A DNA stretch of 64,000 bases from positions 18,045 through 82,044 of the forward strand of contig NZ_JACBYP010000025.1 of the NCBI RefSeq assembly GCF_018982965.1, in the 5' to 3' direction. Origin of the DNA: Streptomyces mayonensis. GTDB lineage: Bacteria > Actinomycetota > Actinomycetes > Streptomycetales > Streptomycetaceae. A program made the position numbers and the translations under genes. The notes beneath the pieces were generated by a model, which saw nothing but the letters and a program-made list of their open reading frames with translations, did no database searches and was not told the DNA's origin. Position 1 is the first letter of the stretch; every line of letters starts with the position of its first letter. Shown here piece after piece: positions 15,376 to 23,800 of the stretch.

Positions 15376-15852
15376 ATGCCACCGGCCGGCCAACTCCCCA
15401 TCACCGAACGGAGTTCACCCATGCCTGACAACGAGTACGCCGACCCTGCGGTCGCGGCACCCTGGGAGTACACCCTCTACATCCCCAACGACCTGCGCGC
15501 CGTCACCGTATGCCGCCGTACCCTCCGGCTGATCCTCACCATGCATGGCCTCATTCGCCTTGTGGACACCGCCGAACTGCTCGCGACCGAGTTGGTCGCC
15601 AATGCCGTACGTCATACGAAGGGTCCCGCCGCGTTGCGGGTGCGGTGGGCGGCCGGGGTGCTGCGGGTCGGGGCCTGGGACGCCGATCCGGAACCGCCGG
15701 AGCCGCCCGGCGACTTCGAGGCGCTCGGTGACGCGGAGGAGGGGCGCGGACTCGCGCTGGTGCGGGCGTGCGCGGACGCCTGGGGCTGGCAGCCGCTGGT
15801 CCGGGACGGGAACCGGGGCAAGTATCTGTGGTGTGACCTTGTCGCGGCGTAG
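15376..15852 (+). CDS. Anti-sigma-factor-like ATP-binding protein (HATPase_c, RsbW type)
   Basis: A 158-residue protein of the GHKL fold. The N box reads LLATELVANAVRHT and the G2 box reads EGRGLALVRACADAWGW; the usual third motif is near the C-terminus (GKYLWCDL). Such proteins are serine kinases or anti-sigma factors, and many streptomycete members sit next to WhiJ/DUF397 pairs. I prefer the ATG at 15376 because GGAGGA is 6 bp upstream; an in-frame ATG at 15421 (143 residues) also has a GGAG site. It is divergent from the whiJ-like gene and shares its operator region. Confidence 0.85.
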   Translation: MPPAGQLPITERSSPMPDNEYADPAVAAPWEYTLYIPNDLRAVTVCRRTLRLILTMHGLIRLVDTAELLATELVANAVRHTKGPAALRVRWAAGVLRVGAWDADPEPPEPPGDFEALGDAEEGRGLALVRACADAWGWQPLVRDGNRGKYLWCDLVAA

Positions 15853-15860
15853 CGCGTTGA

Positions 15861-16098
15861 TTGCTTCGTACAGGAGGGAGAGCGCGGGCGTTCCAGAGTG
15901 TGCTGCGCGTTCCGTTCCCGGAACCGCGTGACTTCGCGGTCCTGAACACCGATGTCACGGAGATCGAACCCGTCGAGAGACGGGTGGACACGTTGATGCG
16001 GGTGGAGACGGACGAGGGGGCGTACCTCCTCGTCATCGAGGCACAGGGGAAGAAGGGCGACGGCAAGCGGCCGCAGGTCGGGGCGATACGGCGAGGGG
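15861..16098 (+). pseudogene. N-terminal fragment of an Rpn/PD-(D/E)XK-like protein
   Basis: The frame encodes RAFQSVLRVPFPEPRDFAVL, LNTDVTEIEPVERRVDTL and RVETDEGAYLLVIEAQGKK, all typical of the N-terminal half of a large streptomycete family of Rpn-like putative nucleases (about 290 residues). The first 20-25 residues are missing, and similarity stops after the GKK at about 16060, just before the 3' end of a lipoprotein gene on the other strand. The matching C-terminal piece lies at 16940-17212. The catalytic region is incomplete, so this should be dead. Confidence 0.7.
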
Positions 16099-16101
16099 CG
16101 G

Positions 16102-16773
16102 TTATCCCTTGCATTCCTCCACGCGGCCCTGCACCTCGATCTGCCGCGCCTGCCAGACTTCTGCCGATGTCTCGGAGGGGCTCATCAGCAGGCTGAATCT
16201 CTGGTAGCTGTCCAGGTTCTCGTCGGTGTAGCTGACCTTACCGGTCTCGACTTTCTTGCTGTAGAACTTCGCCTGGTTGCGACAGAAGGTGACGAGTGTG
16301 GACTTGCCTTCGCCCGCGGATTCGACACTGGCGTCGAAGTACCGGTCGTTTCCGGTGACCGTCCAGCCGTCCTTCACCCAGGCCTCGATCTGCGACTTGG
16401 CGTATTTCTGGGCGCCGCCGGTCGAATAGAACTGATACGCCGGGTCGTTCGGATCCTGCTGCGCGATGCCGTGGTCCAGAGCGCGGATATAGTTCGCGGC
16501 GTCGTCCAGTGCGGCAGCGGCGTCCGCGTCCGACGGCTTCTCGAAGTCGAAGACCAACTTCAGATCCTTGGGCAGGCTCACGTCCGGGCGGTCCGCTTCG
16601 GACTTGCCCGACGCCGATGCCGGTACCGAGGGCGTGGGACTGTGCTTCCCCGCCTCCGCCCCCTTGGGGTCGCCCTGCGACGAGTCGTTGCCTCCCGAGC
16701 CGCAGGCGGTCAGGAGCAGGGCCGCTGTTGCGGCGAGAGTGGTGGCGGTCATTGCGGGAGTGCTGCGGGCCAC
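16102..16773 (-). CDS. Lipoprotein of a four-member array (copy 1)
   Basis: A 223-residue lipoprotein. The signal peptide ends in the lipobox LLLTAC (Cys near residue 24), followed by GSGG and a Ser/Pro/Ala-rich spacer. The globular part begins with VSLPKDLKLVFDFEKPSDAD and ends with IEVQGRVEECKG. Three relatives follow at 18.3-20.6 kb; copy 2 and copy 4 share the FDF(E)xPS and NYIxALxHGI segments. Start is GTG with GGGGGAA upstream. It sits between the two halves of a broken Rpn-like gene. I do not recognise a function; the short size and paralogy suggest a surface-exposed binding or sensing protein. Confidence 0.8.
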   Translation of the reverse strand: MARSTPAMTATTLAATAALLLTACGSGGNDSSQGDPKGAEAGKHSPTPSVPASASGKSEADRPDVSLPKDLKLVFDFEKPSDADAAAALDDAANYIRALDHGIAQQDPNDPAYQFYSTGGAQKYAKSQIEAWVKDGWTVTGNDRYFDASVESAGEGKSTLVTFCRNQAKFYSKKVETGKVSYTDENLDSYQRFSLLMSPSETSAEVWQARQIEVQGRVEECKG

Positions 16774-16789
16774 TGGTGTTCCCCCGAGG

Positions 16790-16824
16790 CGAGGTGTGTG
16801 CTACATGGAGCGAAGTTATCAGGG
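16790..16824 (-). repeat. Shared leader block upstream of lipoprotein copy 1
   Basis: Upstream of each lipoprotein start is a block that reads GAACGAAGTTATCAGGGG (plus strand), changed to GAGCGAAGTTATCAGGGG here. In the direction of transcription it includes GATAACTTCG, with TAACTT fitting a -10 hexamer. Equivalent blocks lie at 18979-18997, 19800-19817 and 20591-20608. Confidence 0.65.
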
Positions 16825-16939
16825 GAACGCAGACGCCTTTGCGCCGGCGTTCGACGCTCACGTGTGCGGTGTGAGATCAGGCAGAGCGGTGATGTCCCGG
16901 GGCCCCGTCTGATCGTGCTTACGTGGCCGCCGGGCCAAG

Positions 16940-17212
16940 GGTCCTTGGAATGAACTGATGTCGGAGATCCGCTACTTCTTCAACAATCCGGTGGCCGAGA
17001 AGGTTCGTGAGGAAGGCCGGGTGGAGGGCCGTGAGGAAGGGCGGGCCGAGGATCGGTCCGAGATCACGCTTGAGATTCTTGAGTGGCGCGGTATCCGGGT
17101 GTCGGGTGCTGTCCGTGAGCGGGTCCTTGCCTGCACCGACCTGGAGCAGCTCAAGATCTGGTCCCAGCGGGCCATTCATGTCGCTCGGGCGGAAGACCTG
17201 TTCAGCGGTTGA
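16940..17212 (+). pseudogene. C-terminal fragment of the same Rpn-like protein
   Basis: The frame PWNELMSEIRYFFNNPVAEK followed by a Glu/Gly/Arg-rich helix (REEGRVEGREEGRAED) and a final domain with ACTDLEQLKIWSQRAI is the standard C-terminus of the Rpn-like family whose N-terminus lies at 15861-16098. An ATG at 16958 could allow a short 84-residue product, but there is no domain to do work. About 100 residues of the middle are absent, so the gene was replaced or deleted here, not just split. Confidence 0.75.
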
Positions 17213-18287
17213 TGGACTGGATCTCCTGGACGTCCATGTCCTGGGTGGTCTCGAAGGTGCCGTCCGGGAGGTCGCCCCGGGCGTTGCCTGTGCCCTCCCA
17301 GGAGACTTTCCAGGTGATCGAGGCCTTCAGCTGGTACGGCTTGCCGCCCGAGGCGCGGAGGTAGCGGATGCCGCAGGGCGGGGTCTCGTCGGACTTGCCC
17401 TTCGTGTAGGGCGTGCCGATGGATCCGTCGGCGTTGATCTCGCAGTCGCCGGAGGCGGGGAAGGTCTCGGCGTCGTCCGTGCCGGGTTCGAGGTGGAGGG
17501 CGACCGGCTTCGCGGTCGTCTCCGCCCACAGGCCAGTGTTGGGCAGCTCGGCGCGGACCTTGACGTCCTGGAAAGTTTCCTTGTCCAGCCAGACCCAGGT
17601 GGGGAGATTCACCGTCGAACGGGCCTCGGGTTTCAGCTCCACCTCCGTCTCCGGGACTTTGACCTTGTCGTAGGCGTACTCGGCGAGTGTTTCAGGGGTG
17701 GGACTGTTCGGATCGTCCGGCAGCTGGCCGGCGTCGACCCAGAACATGATGCGTCCACAGTCCCAGGAATCGGGGTCGGAGCTGTCGGGAGCCACACCGC
17801 GCCAGAAGTAGCCGTCCTTGCCGAGGTTGTAGTTCTTGTATCCGTCGGCAGAGCTGTTGGTGGGCGCGTGCAAATCGAAGTTGTCCGACGGTTTCTCGTC
17901 GCGGTAGTGGTTGGTCCACAGTTCCTCGCCCCACCACGACTGGTGAATACCGACGTCTCCCCCGCCGTCCGTCTCCACGAACTTCTTGAGTTGGGCGGGG
18001 GTGAAGGCGGGCTCGTACCAGCAGGCCGGAGGTTTCCAGTTGGGATCGACGGTGCCGAGGTTGCCCTGCTTGCCCTTGCCGTCCCCACCGCTCAAGTATG
18101 TGACCTTGATGTGGGACACCGAGGCCGACAGTGTTCCGTCGCCGGTGGCGTTGCCGCTCGGTTCGTCGGCGGGTGGCACCGTGGTGTTGTCCTCCGGGCC
18201 CGCGGCATACGCCGTGCCGACGGGCCCCAGGACGGCTGTCATGGCCAGGAGGGACGCCAGGCGCAGTGCCAGAGGCCTCGGCGTCAT
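17202..18287 (-). CDS. Secreted protein of unknown function, coupled to lipoprotein copy 2
   Basis: A 361-residue protein with a Sec signal peptide (about residues 1-29, ending VGTAYAAG) and no membrane anchor. The body is rich in Trp, Asp and Gly, with four or more cysteines (WKPPACWYEP, SWDCGRIMFW, SGDCEINADG, ETPPCGIRYL) that may form disulfides. It reads like an extracellular beta-rich protein. The ATG at 18287 overlaps the stop of lipoprotein copy 2 (ATGA), with AAGGAA upstream, so the two are made together. Other database names such as enoyl reductase would be unsupported; no catalytic motif is visible. Confidence 0.75.
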   Translation of the reverse strand: MTPRPLALRLASLLAMTAVLGPVGTAYAAGPEDNTTVPPADEPSGNATGDGTLSASVSHIKVTYLSGGDGKGKQGNLGTVDPNWKPPACWYEPAFTPAQLKKFVETDGGGDVGIHQSWWGEELWTNHYRDEKPSDNFDLHAPTNSSADGYKNYNLGKDGYFWRGVAPDSSDPDSWDCGRIMFWVDAGQLPDDPNSPTPETLAEYAYDKVKVPETEVELKPEARSTVNLPTWVWLDKETFQDVKVRAELPNTGLWAETTAKPVALHLEPGTDDAETFPASGDCEINADGSIGTPYTKGKSDETPPCGIRYLRASGGKPYQLKASITWKVSWEGTGNARGDLPDGTFETTQDMDVQEIQSINR

Positions 18288-18943
18288 CGCTTGCATTCCT
18301 TCACACGCCCCTGCACCTCGATCTGCAGAACCTTCCAGATTTTCTGGGAGGCCTGCGGAGGCTTCATCAGGAGACGGAACTCTTGATAGTCGTCGAGGCT
18401 CGGCTCGGTGTGCTTGACCTTCTCCGTATCGACGTTCTTTCCGAAGAATTCACTCTGGTCCCGGCACATTGTGACGAGCACGCCGCCGGAGTCGCTGACG
18501 TCGTCGGTCCGGGACTTGTAGTAGCTGTCCGTGCCGGTGGCGGTCCATTTGTCGTCCACCCAGGCCTGGATCTGTGTTCTGGCGTACCTGGTGGCATTGC
18601 CGAGCGAGTAGAACTGGTAGGCCGGGTCGTCCGGATCCTGAGCGGTGATGCCGTGGTTCAGAGCCAGGATGTAGTTCTTCGCGTTGTCGAGAGCCGCCGC
18701 GTGGCGGTCTTCGGACGGCTGTGAGACGTCGAACTCGACCTTGAGGTCGGTCGGCAGGCTCAGGTCCGGTCGGTCGTCCGCCCCCGACGCCGACTCCGAA
18801 GCCGAAGGGCTGCTCGCCCCCGTCTCCGCCCCCTTGATGTCGTCCTGCGACGAGTCGTCGCCTCCCGAGCCGCAGGCGGTCAGGAGCAGGGCCGCCGTTG
18901 CGGTGAAAGTGACGGTGGTCATGGCGAGGGCACTGCGGGCCAC
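18284..18943 (-). CDS. Lipoprotein of a four-member array (copy 2)
   Basis: A 219-residue lipoprotein with lipobox LLLTAC at about residues 19-24, GSGGDDSSQDD, a Ser/Ala linker, then DLSLPTDLKVEFDVSQPS, AKNYILALNHGITAQDP and a C-terminus VLQIEVQGRVKECKR. It is close to copies 1 and 4 in those blocks and about equally long. GTG start with a GGGGGGAA site. It is the only member directly coupled to the 361-residue secreted protein. Function unknown. Confidence 0.82.
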   Translation of the reverse strand: MARSALAMTTVTFTATAALLLTACGSGGDDSSQDDIKGAETGASSPSASESASGADDRPDLSLPTDLKVEFDVSQPSEDRHAAALDNAKNYILALNHGITAQDPDDPAYQFYSLGNATRYARTQIQAWVDDKWTATGTDSYYKSRTDDVSDSGGVLVTMCRDQSEFFGKNVDTEKVKHTEPSLDDYQEFRLLMKPPQASQKIWKVLQIEVQGRVKECKR

Positions 18944-18978
18944 TGGTGTTCCCCCCGGGGTGCGGCGTGTGCGACAGG

Positions 18979-18997
18979 GAACGAAGTTATCAGGGGT
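18979..18997 (-). repeat. Shared leader block upstream of lipoprotein copy 2
   Basis: Contains GGAACGAAGTTATCAGGGG on the plus strand, identical to the blocks of copies 3 and 4. Placement about 40 bp before the GTG start suits a promoter or leader element. Confidence 0.65.
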
Positions 18998-19107
18998 GCG
19001 TGCAGGCGCTCTGACCGGTTTTCGGGGATTGTGTGCGGGGTGTGAAGGGGGGGGCGAGGGCGGTCGTCAGTGAGGTGGCGGTCACGGGCAGCCCCTGCGC
19101 CAAGTCC

Positions 19108-19767
19108 TCACTTCGCGCAGTCGCCCCTCTCCGAGCGGACGGAGTCGTTCTGCCACACGCCTTGGCTGCTCTTGCGGAGCGTGACCCGGTAATACACCTG
19201 GGGGTCCATGCCCTCGGGGTTTCCCTCGACCTTGCCGGTCTCACGGTGCTTCGTGTAGGCCTCGCTCTCGTCGGTGCAGTAGCCGAGGGACGCCGTCCTG
19301 CCGTCGTGGAGGAGGGTCACCTTCGGGTCGAAGACCGGGAGCTTGCCGACGACGCTCACGTTCTTGTCCGTGTACGACTTGATCCACTTCTTACTCTGCG
19401 ACCGCCCGGAACCCGTGTCGTAGAAGGCGACGGACTCGCTGTCGGGGTCGTCGGCGATGATCGCGGCGTATCCCGCCCGCAGCTCTTCCCTGGCGTCCTC
19501 GAGCACGGACTGCTGCTCGGCGTCGCTGCTCTTCCAGTCCTCGAAGGTCAGGCGAAAGCTACTGGGAAGCTTGATCACCGGACGATCGGCGCCGTGGCGT
19601 GATGAGGGGCTCGGCGATTCCGAAGCCGAAGGGCTGCTCGTCTCCGTCTCCGCCCCCTTGGGGTCGCCCTGCGACGAGTCGTCGCCTCCCGAGCCGCAGG
19701 CGGTCAGGAGCAGGGCCGCTGTTGCGGTGAGGGTGGCGGCGGTGGTGGTGAGGGTGTTGCGGGCCAC
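19108..19767 (-). CDS. Lipoprotein of a four-member array (copy 3, most diverged)
   Basis: A 219-residue lipoprotein with the same signal peptide and lipobox (LLLTACGSGGDDSSQGD) and Ser-rich linker, but a diverged body: IKLPSSFRLTFEDWKSSDAE, AAIIADDPDSESVAFYDTG and a C-terminus QNDSVRSERGDCAK. The contrast between near-identical signal region and different body suggests gene conversion or selection at the 5' ends. GTG start; the upstream leader has the shared GAACGAAGTTATCAGGGG block (on the plus strand). Unknown function. Confidence 0.82.
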   Translation of the reverse strand: MARNTLTTTAATLTATAALLLTACGSGGDDSSQGDPKGAETETSSPSASESPSPSSRHGADRPVIKLPSSFRLTFEDWKSSDAEQQSVLEDAREELRAGYAAIIADDPDSESVAFYDTGSGRSQSKKWIKSYTDKNVSVVGKLPVFDPKVTLLHDGRTASLGYCTDESEAYTKHRETGKVEGNPEGMDPQVYYRVTLRKSSQGVWQNDSVRSERGDCAK

Positions 19768-19799
19768 TGGTGTCCCCCGGAGTGCAGCGTGTGCAAGAG

Positions 19800-19817
19800 G
19801 GAACGAAGTTATCAGGG
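19800..19817 (-). repeat. Shared leader block upstream of lipoprotein copy 3
   Basis: Same GAACGAAGTTATCAGGGG block, followed further upstream by GGGTGCAGGGGTTCTGGC, which is shared with copy 4. Confidence 0.65.
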
Positions 19818-19924
19818 GCGGGTGCAGGGGTTCTGGCGGGCTTTCGGGGGTCCCGTGGGGCGCGAAGGGGGTGGGTGACAGGGGCGGGTGACGGAGGAAA
19901 GGTGTTTCGGACGACGGGAGGCGG

Positions 19925-20557
19925 TCAGCTCCGGCAGGCGGCGGCCTTCCCCTCGACGGTGATCTGTTGGGCGCGCCACACGGGCGAGTCCTCCTGGGGT
20001 GCCATGAGGAGACTGAACTTCTGGTAACTGGCCAGGCTTTCCTCGGTTCGGTGGACCTTGCCGGTCGTCACTTCCTTGCCGTAGGCCCGGGACTGGTCCT
20101 CGCAGAAAGTGACGACGATCGACTCCCCCTCGCCCGCGGGGCTGGTTCCGGCCTGGTAGTACCGGTCCTCGCCCGTCAGGGTCCAGCCGCCGTCCACGTA
20201 CTCCTGAATCTGCGACTCGGCGTAGCGAGCGGCGCCGGCTGCGGAGTAGAAGCCGTACGCGGGGTCCTTCGGATCCTGCTCGGTGATGCCGTGGTTCAGC
20301 GCTCTGATGTAGTTCGCGGCGTCGTCCAGCGCGGCAGCGGAGTCCGCGTCCGACGGTTCCTCGAAGTCGAAGACCAGCTTGAGGTCCTCGGGCAGGCCGA
20401 CGTCCGGCCGGTTCACGTCGGCCGCACGCGGCGGCGAGGGCGAAGACGACGGGCCGCTCGCTCCCTCGGTGTCGCCTCCTGAGCCGCAGGCGGTCAGGAG
20501 CAGGGCCGCTGTTGCGGTGAGGGTGGCGGCGGTGGTGGTGAGGGTGTTGCGGGCCAC
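19925..20557 (-). CDS. Lipoprotein of a four-member array (copy 4)
   Basis: A 210-residue lipoprotein, first of the array in transcription order. Lipobox LLLTAC, then GSGGDTEGASG and a linker, then VGLPEDLKLVFDFEEPSDAD, AANYIRALNHGITEQDPKDP, and a C-terminus QQITVEGKAAACRS. It is closest to copy 1 in the FDFE.PSDAD block. Its first 60 bases match copy 3 almost exactly. GTG start with CGGGGGAA upstream. Function unknown. Confidence 0.82.
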   Translation of the reverse strand: MARNTLTTTAATLTATAALLLTACGSGGDTEGASGPSSSPSPPRAADVNRPDVGLPEDLKLVFDFEEPSDADSAAALDDAANYIRALNHGITEQDPKDPAYGFYSAAGAARYAESQIQEYVDGGWTLTGEDRYYQAGTSPAGEGESIVVTFCEDQSRAYGKEVTTGKVHRTEESLASYQKFSLLMAPQEDSPVWRAQQITVEGKAAACRS

Positions 20558-20590
20558 TGGTGTTCCCCCGGGTGCGGCGTGTGCGACAGG

Positions 20591-20608
20591 GAACGAAGTT
20601 ATCAGGGG
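20591..20608 (-). repeat. Shared leader block upstream of lipoprotein copy 4
   Basis: Same block as for copies 2 and 3, and the following 80 bp (to about 20690) are also related to those of copy 3 (19812-19905), so the duplicated unit includes about 100 bp of upstream DNA. Confidence 0.65.
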
Positions 20609-20829
20609 CGGGTGCAGGGGTTCTGGCCGGCTTTCGGCGGCCGCGCGGGGCCGCGAAGGGGTGGATGACAGGGGTGGCTAAAGGGGGCGAAACGGGCGCC
20701 TGTTGTGAGATGGCCGTTCTCGGGCCTTCGCCGCTGTCGGTCGGAGTCCATAAGATCTCTGTAGGCTCAGCACACCCCTCATACCGGACGCCTCCGGCCT
20801 CTGCCGCCCACTACCCAGGACTCCACGCC

Positions 20830-23800
20830 ATGCCGCGACGCCGTACATCAAGCTCCTCCAGCTCGACGGCTCCCTCGGCTCCTTCGGCAGCGCCCTCCGC
20901 ATCCTCGGGTTCCCCGGCGCCGAGGAACCGCACGCCTCAGCCCGTGCGGGTGCGGCGGCGGTCGTTCGGGGACTTCGTCAAGGCGTTCTTCGCCTTCGTC
21001 GCGCTGGCGGGGCTGGTCGTGGGGGTGCCGCTCGCGCTGGCCATGCAGGTCGGCTGGCCGCTGCCCGGCGGTGCGCCCAGTCTCGACTGGCTGCAGCGTG
21101 AGATCACCGTGCAGACCTTCCTGCACATCCTGACCGTCATCGTCTGGCTCGCGTGGGCGCAGTTCACCGCCTGTGTGCTCGTGGAGGTCAAGGCCGCGCT
21201 GTCCGGCGCCGGCGTGCCGGGGCGGGTGCCCGGGTCCGGGCCCAGTCAGCTGCTGGCCCGGCAGCTCGTCGCCGCGCTGCTGCTCTTCGGCGCCACCGCC
21301 GCGAGCCTCACGCCGGGGCTGTCGCAGCTCGGGCAGGGCCTGGAGGGGAATCAGCAGCCGGCCGTCGCCGCCGCGCAGCAGACGCCGGGGCTCTTCGCCC
21401 AGCAGCAGGAGCAGGCCGCCGCCACGGCGAGTGCCCTCGCGGAGCAGGCCGGACAGGCGGGGCAGGCCGCGGCGCGGGCCGACGGCGGCGGCTCCGCGGC
21501 GCACGGGGACACGAAGTACTACCGGATCCAGCCGCCGGAGGGACGCCACCACGATTCGCTGTGGGAGGTGGCCGAACGGCACCTCGGGGACGGGCGGCGG
21601 TACAAGGAGATCTTCGAGCTCAACAAGGACCGGGTGCAGCCCGACGGGTCCAGGCTGTCCGAGGCCTCGCTCATCCGGCCGGGCTGGATCATGGAGATGC
21701 CCGGTGACGCGCGCGGTGGCGAGCTCGTCGAGATGCCGGACGAGGCACCCGACGTCTCCGAGCAGGTGCAGCAGCAGATCAGTGACTACGCCCGGAGCGG
21801 GGGCCATGCCGGCAGTGGCAGCGGCAGCGGCAGCGGGAGTGGTGGGGGTGCTGGGGACGCGCGCGTGTCCGTACCCGAGCAGCGGCCTGCGCCCATGCCT
21901 GCGACGCCCGCCGCGCCTGCTACGCCGGCCGCTCCTGCCACGTCCGCGTCTCCCGCTGCCGACGCCGGGCAGTCGTTCGGGCTGCCCGAGGCGCTCCTCG
22001 CCGCGCCCCTCCTCGCCGCCGGGCTCCTCGGCGCCCTCGGCCGCAGGCGACGGCAGGCGTTGTGGCAGTCGGCGCTCGGGGCCGTCGGCGGGCGGCGCGG
22101 CATGGAGCCGCCCACGCCGACCGGTGACGCCCAGGACGTGCAGGACGCGCTGCTCGTCGGCGCCGACCCCGACGGCGTACGCCTGCTGGACCGTTCGCTG
22201 CGCGGGCTGGCCGCGTCGCTCGCCGGCGAGTCGCGCGCGCTGCCCGTGGTCTACGCGGCCTGGATGAGCGGCAACGGCGACCTGCACCTCCAGCTCGCCC
22301 AGCCCGCCGGGAAGCCGCCCGCGCCCTGGCAGCTCGGGCAGGACCAGACGTTCTGGATGCTGACCCGCGCCGACGCCGAGCGGTACGAGGACGCGGAGAC
22401 GGCCGCGCCGTACCCGGGGCTCGTCAGTCTCGGCACCATGGACGACTCCCGGCTGCTGCTCAACCTGGAGGCCGTGCCCGGCATCGTCTCGCTCAGCGGC
22501 ACCGAGGCCGACCGGGCCGCCGTGTTCGCGTCGGTCGCCGCCGAACTGGCCACCAACGGCTGGTCGGACCGGATGACCATCACCCTCGTCGGGTTCGGCG
22601 ACGACCTCACGCCGCTCGCGCCCAACCGGATCCGCCATCTCGACGGGTTCGAGGACCTCTTCGAGACCATGTCCGCCGAGACCCGGCAGCGGCGCGGCGC
22701 GCTCGGCGCCGCCGGGCACGACTCCGTGCTCACCGGCCGCACCGGGCCCGCCCAGCACACGCGCTGGGCCCCGCACCTCGTCCTGCTCGCCGCCCAGCCG
22801 TCCGACGAGGAGGCGCTGCGGCTCGCCGAACTCGCCGCCGACGCCGGCCGGCTCGGCATCGGCTACCTCGTGGGGACCGGGAGTGCGGACCTGCCCGGTG
22901 CCGCCTGGGAGCTGGAGATCACCGGGCAGGGGCGGCTGCTCGCGCCGCTGCTCGGTCTCGAGCTGGACGCGCAACTGCTGCCGGTCGCCCAGCAGCGGGC
23001 CGTCGTCCGGCTGTTCAGCGACGCCGATCCCGGGCACGGGCCCGACGGCTCCGGGGACTTCGGCGGGTCCGGCGGATCCGGCGGGTCCGCCAACAGGCCG
23101 CCGTTCCTCGTCGACATCAGCGAGCAGGGGCGGCCCGCGGTGTACGCCCGGCTCGTCGGGTCGTACGAGATCATCGGGCTGGACGCGCCCGAAAGCGACC
23201 GCAGCGCCCAGCTCCACGAGGCGCTCGCGCTGCTCCTGCTGCACCGCGAGGGCGTCCACCCGCGCGTGCTCTCCTCCGCGCTGTGGCCGCGCGGCGTCAC
23301 CGAGGACGTACGCGACGCGCTCCTCGACCGGCTGCGGACCTGGCTCGGCACCGACCCCGACGGCGGCGCCCGGCTGCGCACCGACGACGCGGGTCGGCTC
23401 ACCCTCGCCAAGTCCGTCGTCTCCGACCTCGACGTACTGCGCTCCCTCTACCACGAGGCCACACAGGGCCGGGGCGCCGGCAGCCGCCAGGTGCGCGGCC
23501 GGCTGCTCACCGACGCGCTGGTGCTGGTGCGCGGGCCGCTCCTCGCCGACCGGCCCGAGGGCCGCTACCGCTGGCTCACCCACGAGATCGTCGACGCCCA
23601 GCTCCCGCTCCTCGTCGCGGACACCGGGCTGGCACTCTGCGAGTTCCACCTGGAGAAGAACCGTGCGGAGAAGGCCATCGAGGCGCTGAACGCGGCCCTG
23701 CGCACCGCCCCCGCCGACGAGCGCCTGTGGCACGAGCTGCTGCGCGCCACGCACGCCACCGAGGACACCGACCGGCTGCGTGCTCTCGCCGCCGACCTCA

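Noticed and set aside
17202..18287. Enoyl reductase label sometimes attached to proteins of this kind
   Set aside because: It has a signal peptide, many cysteines and no Rossmann or catalytic motif.
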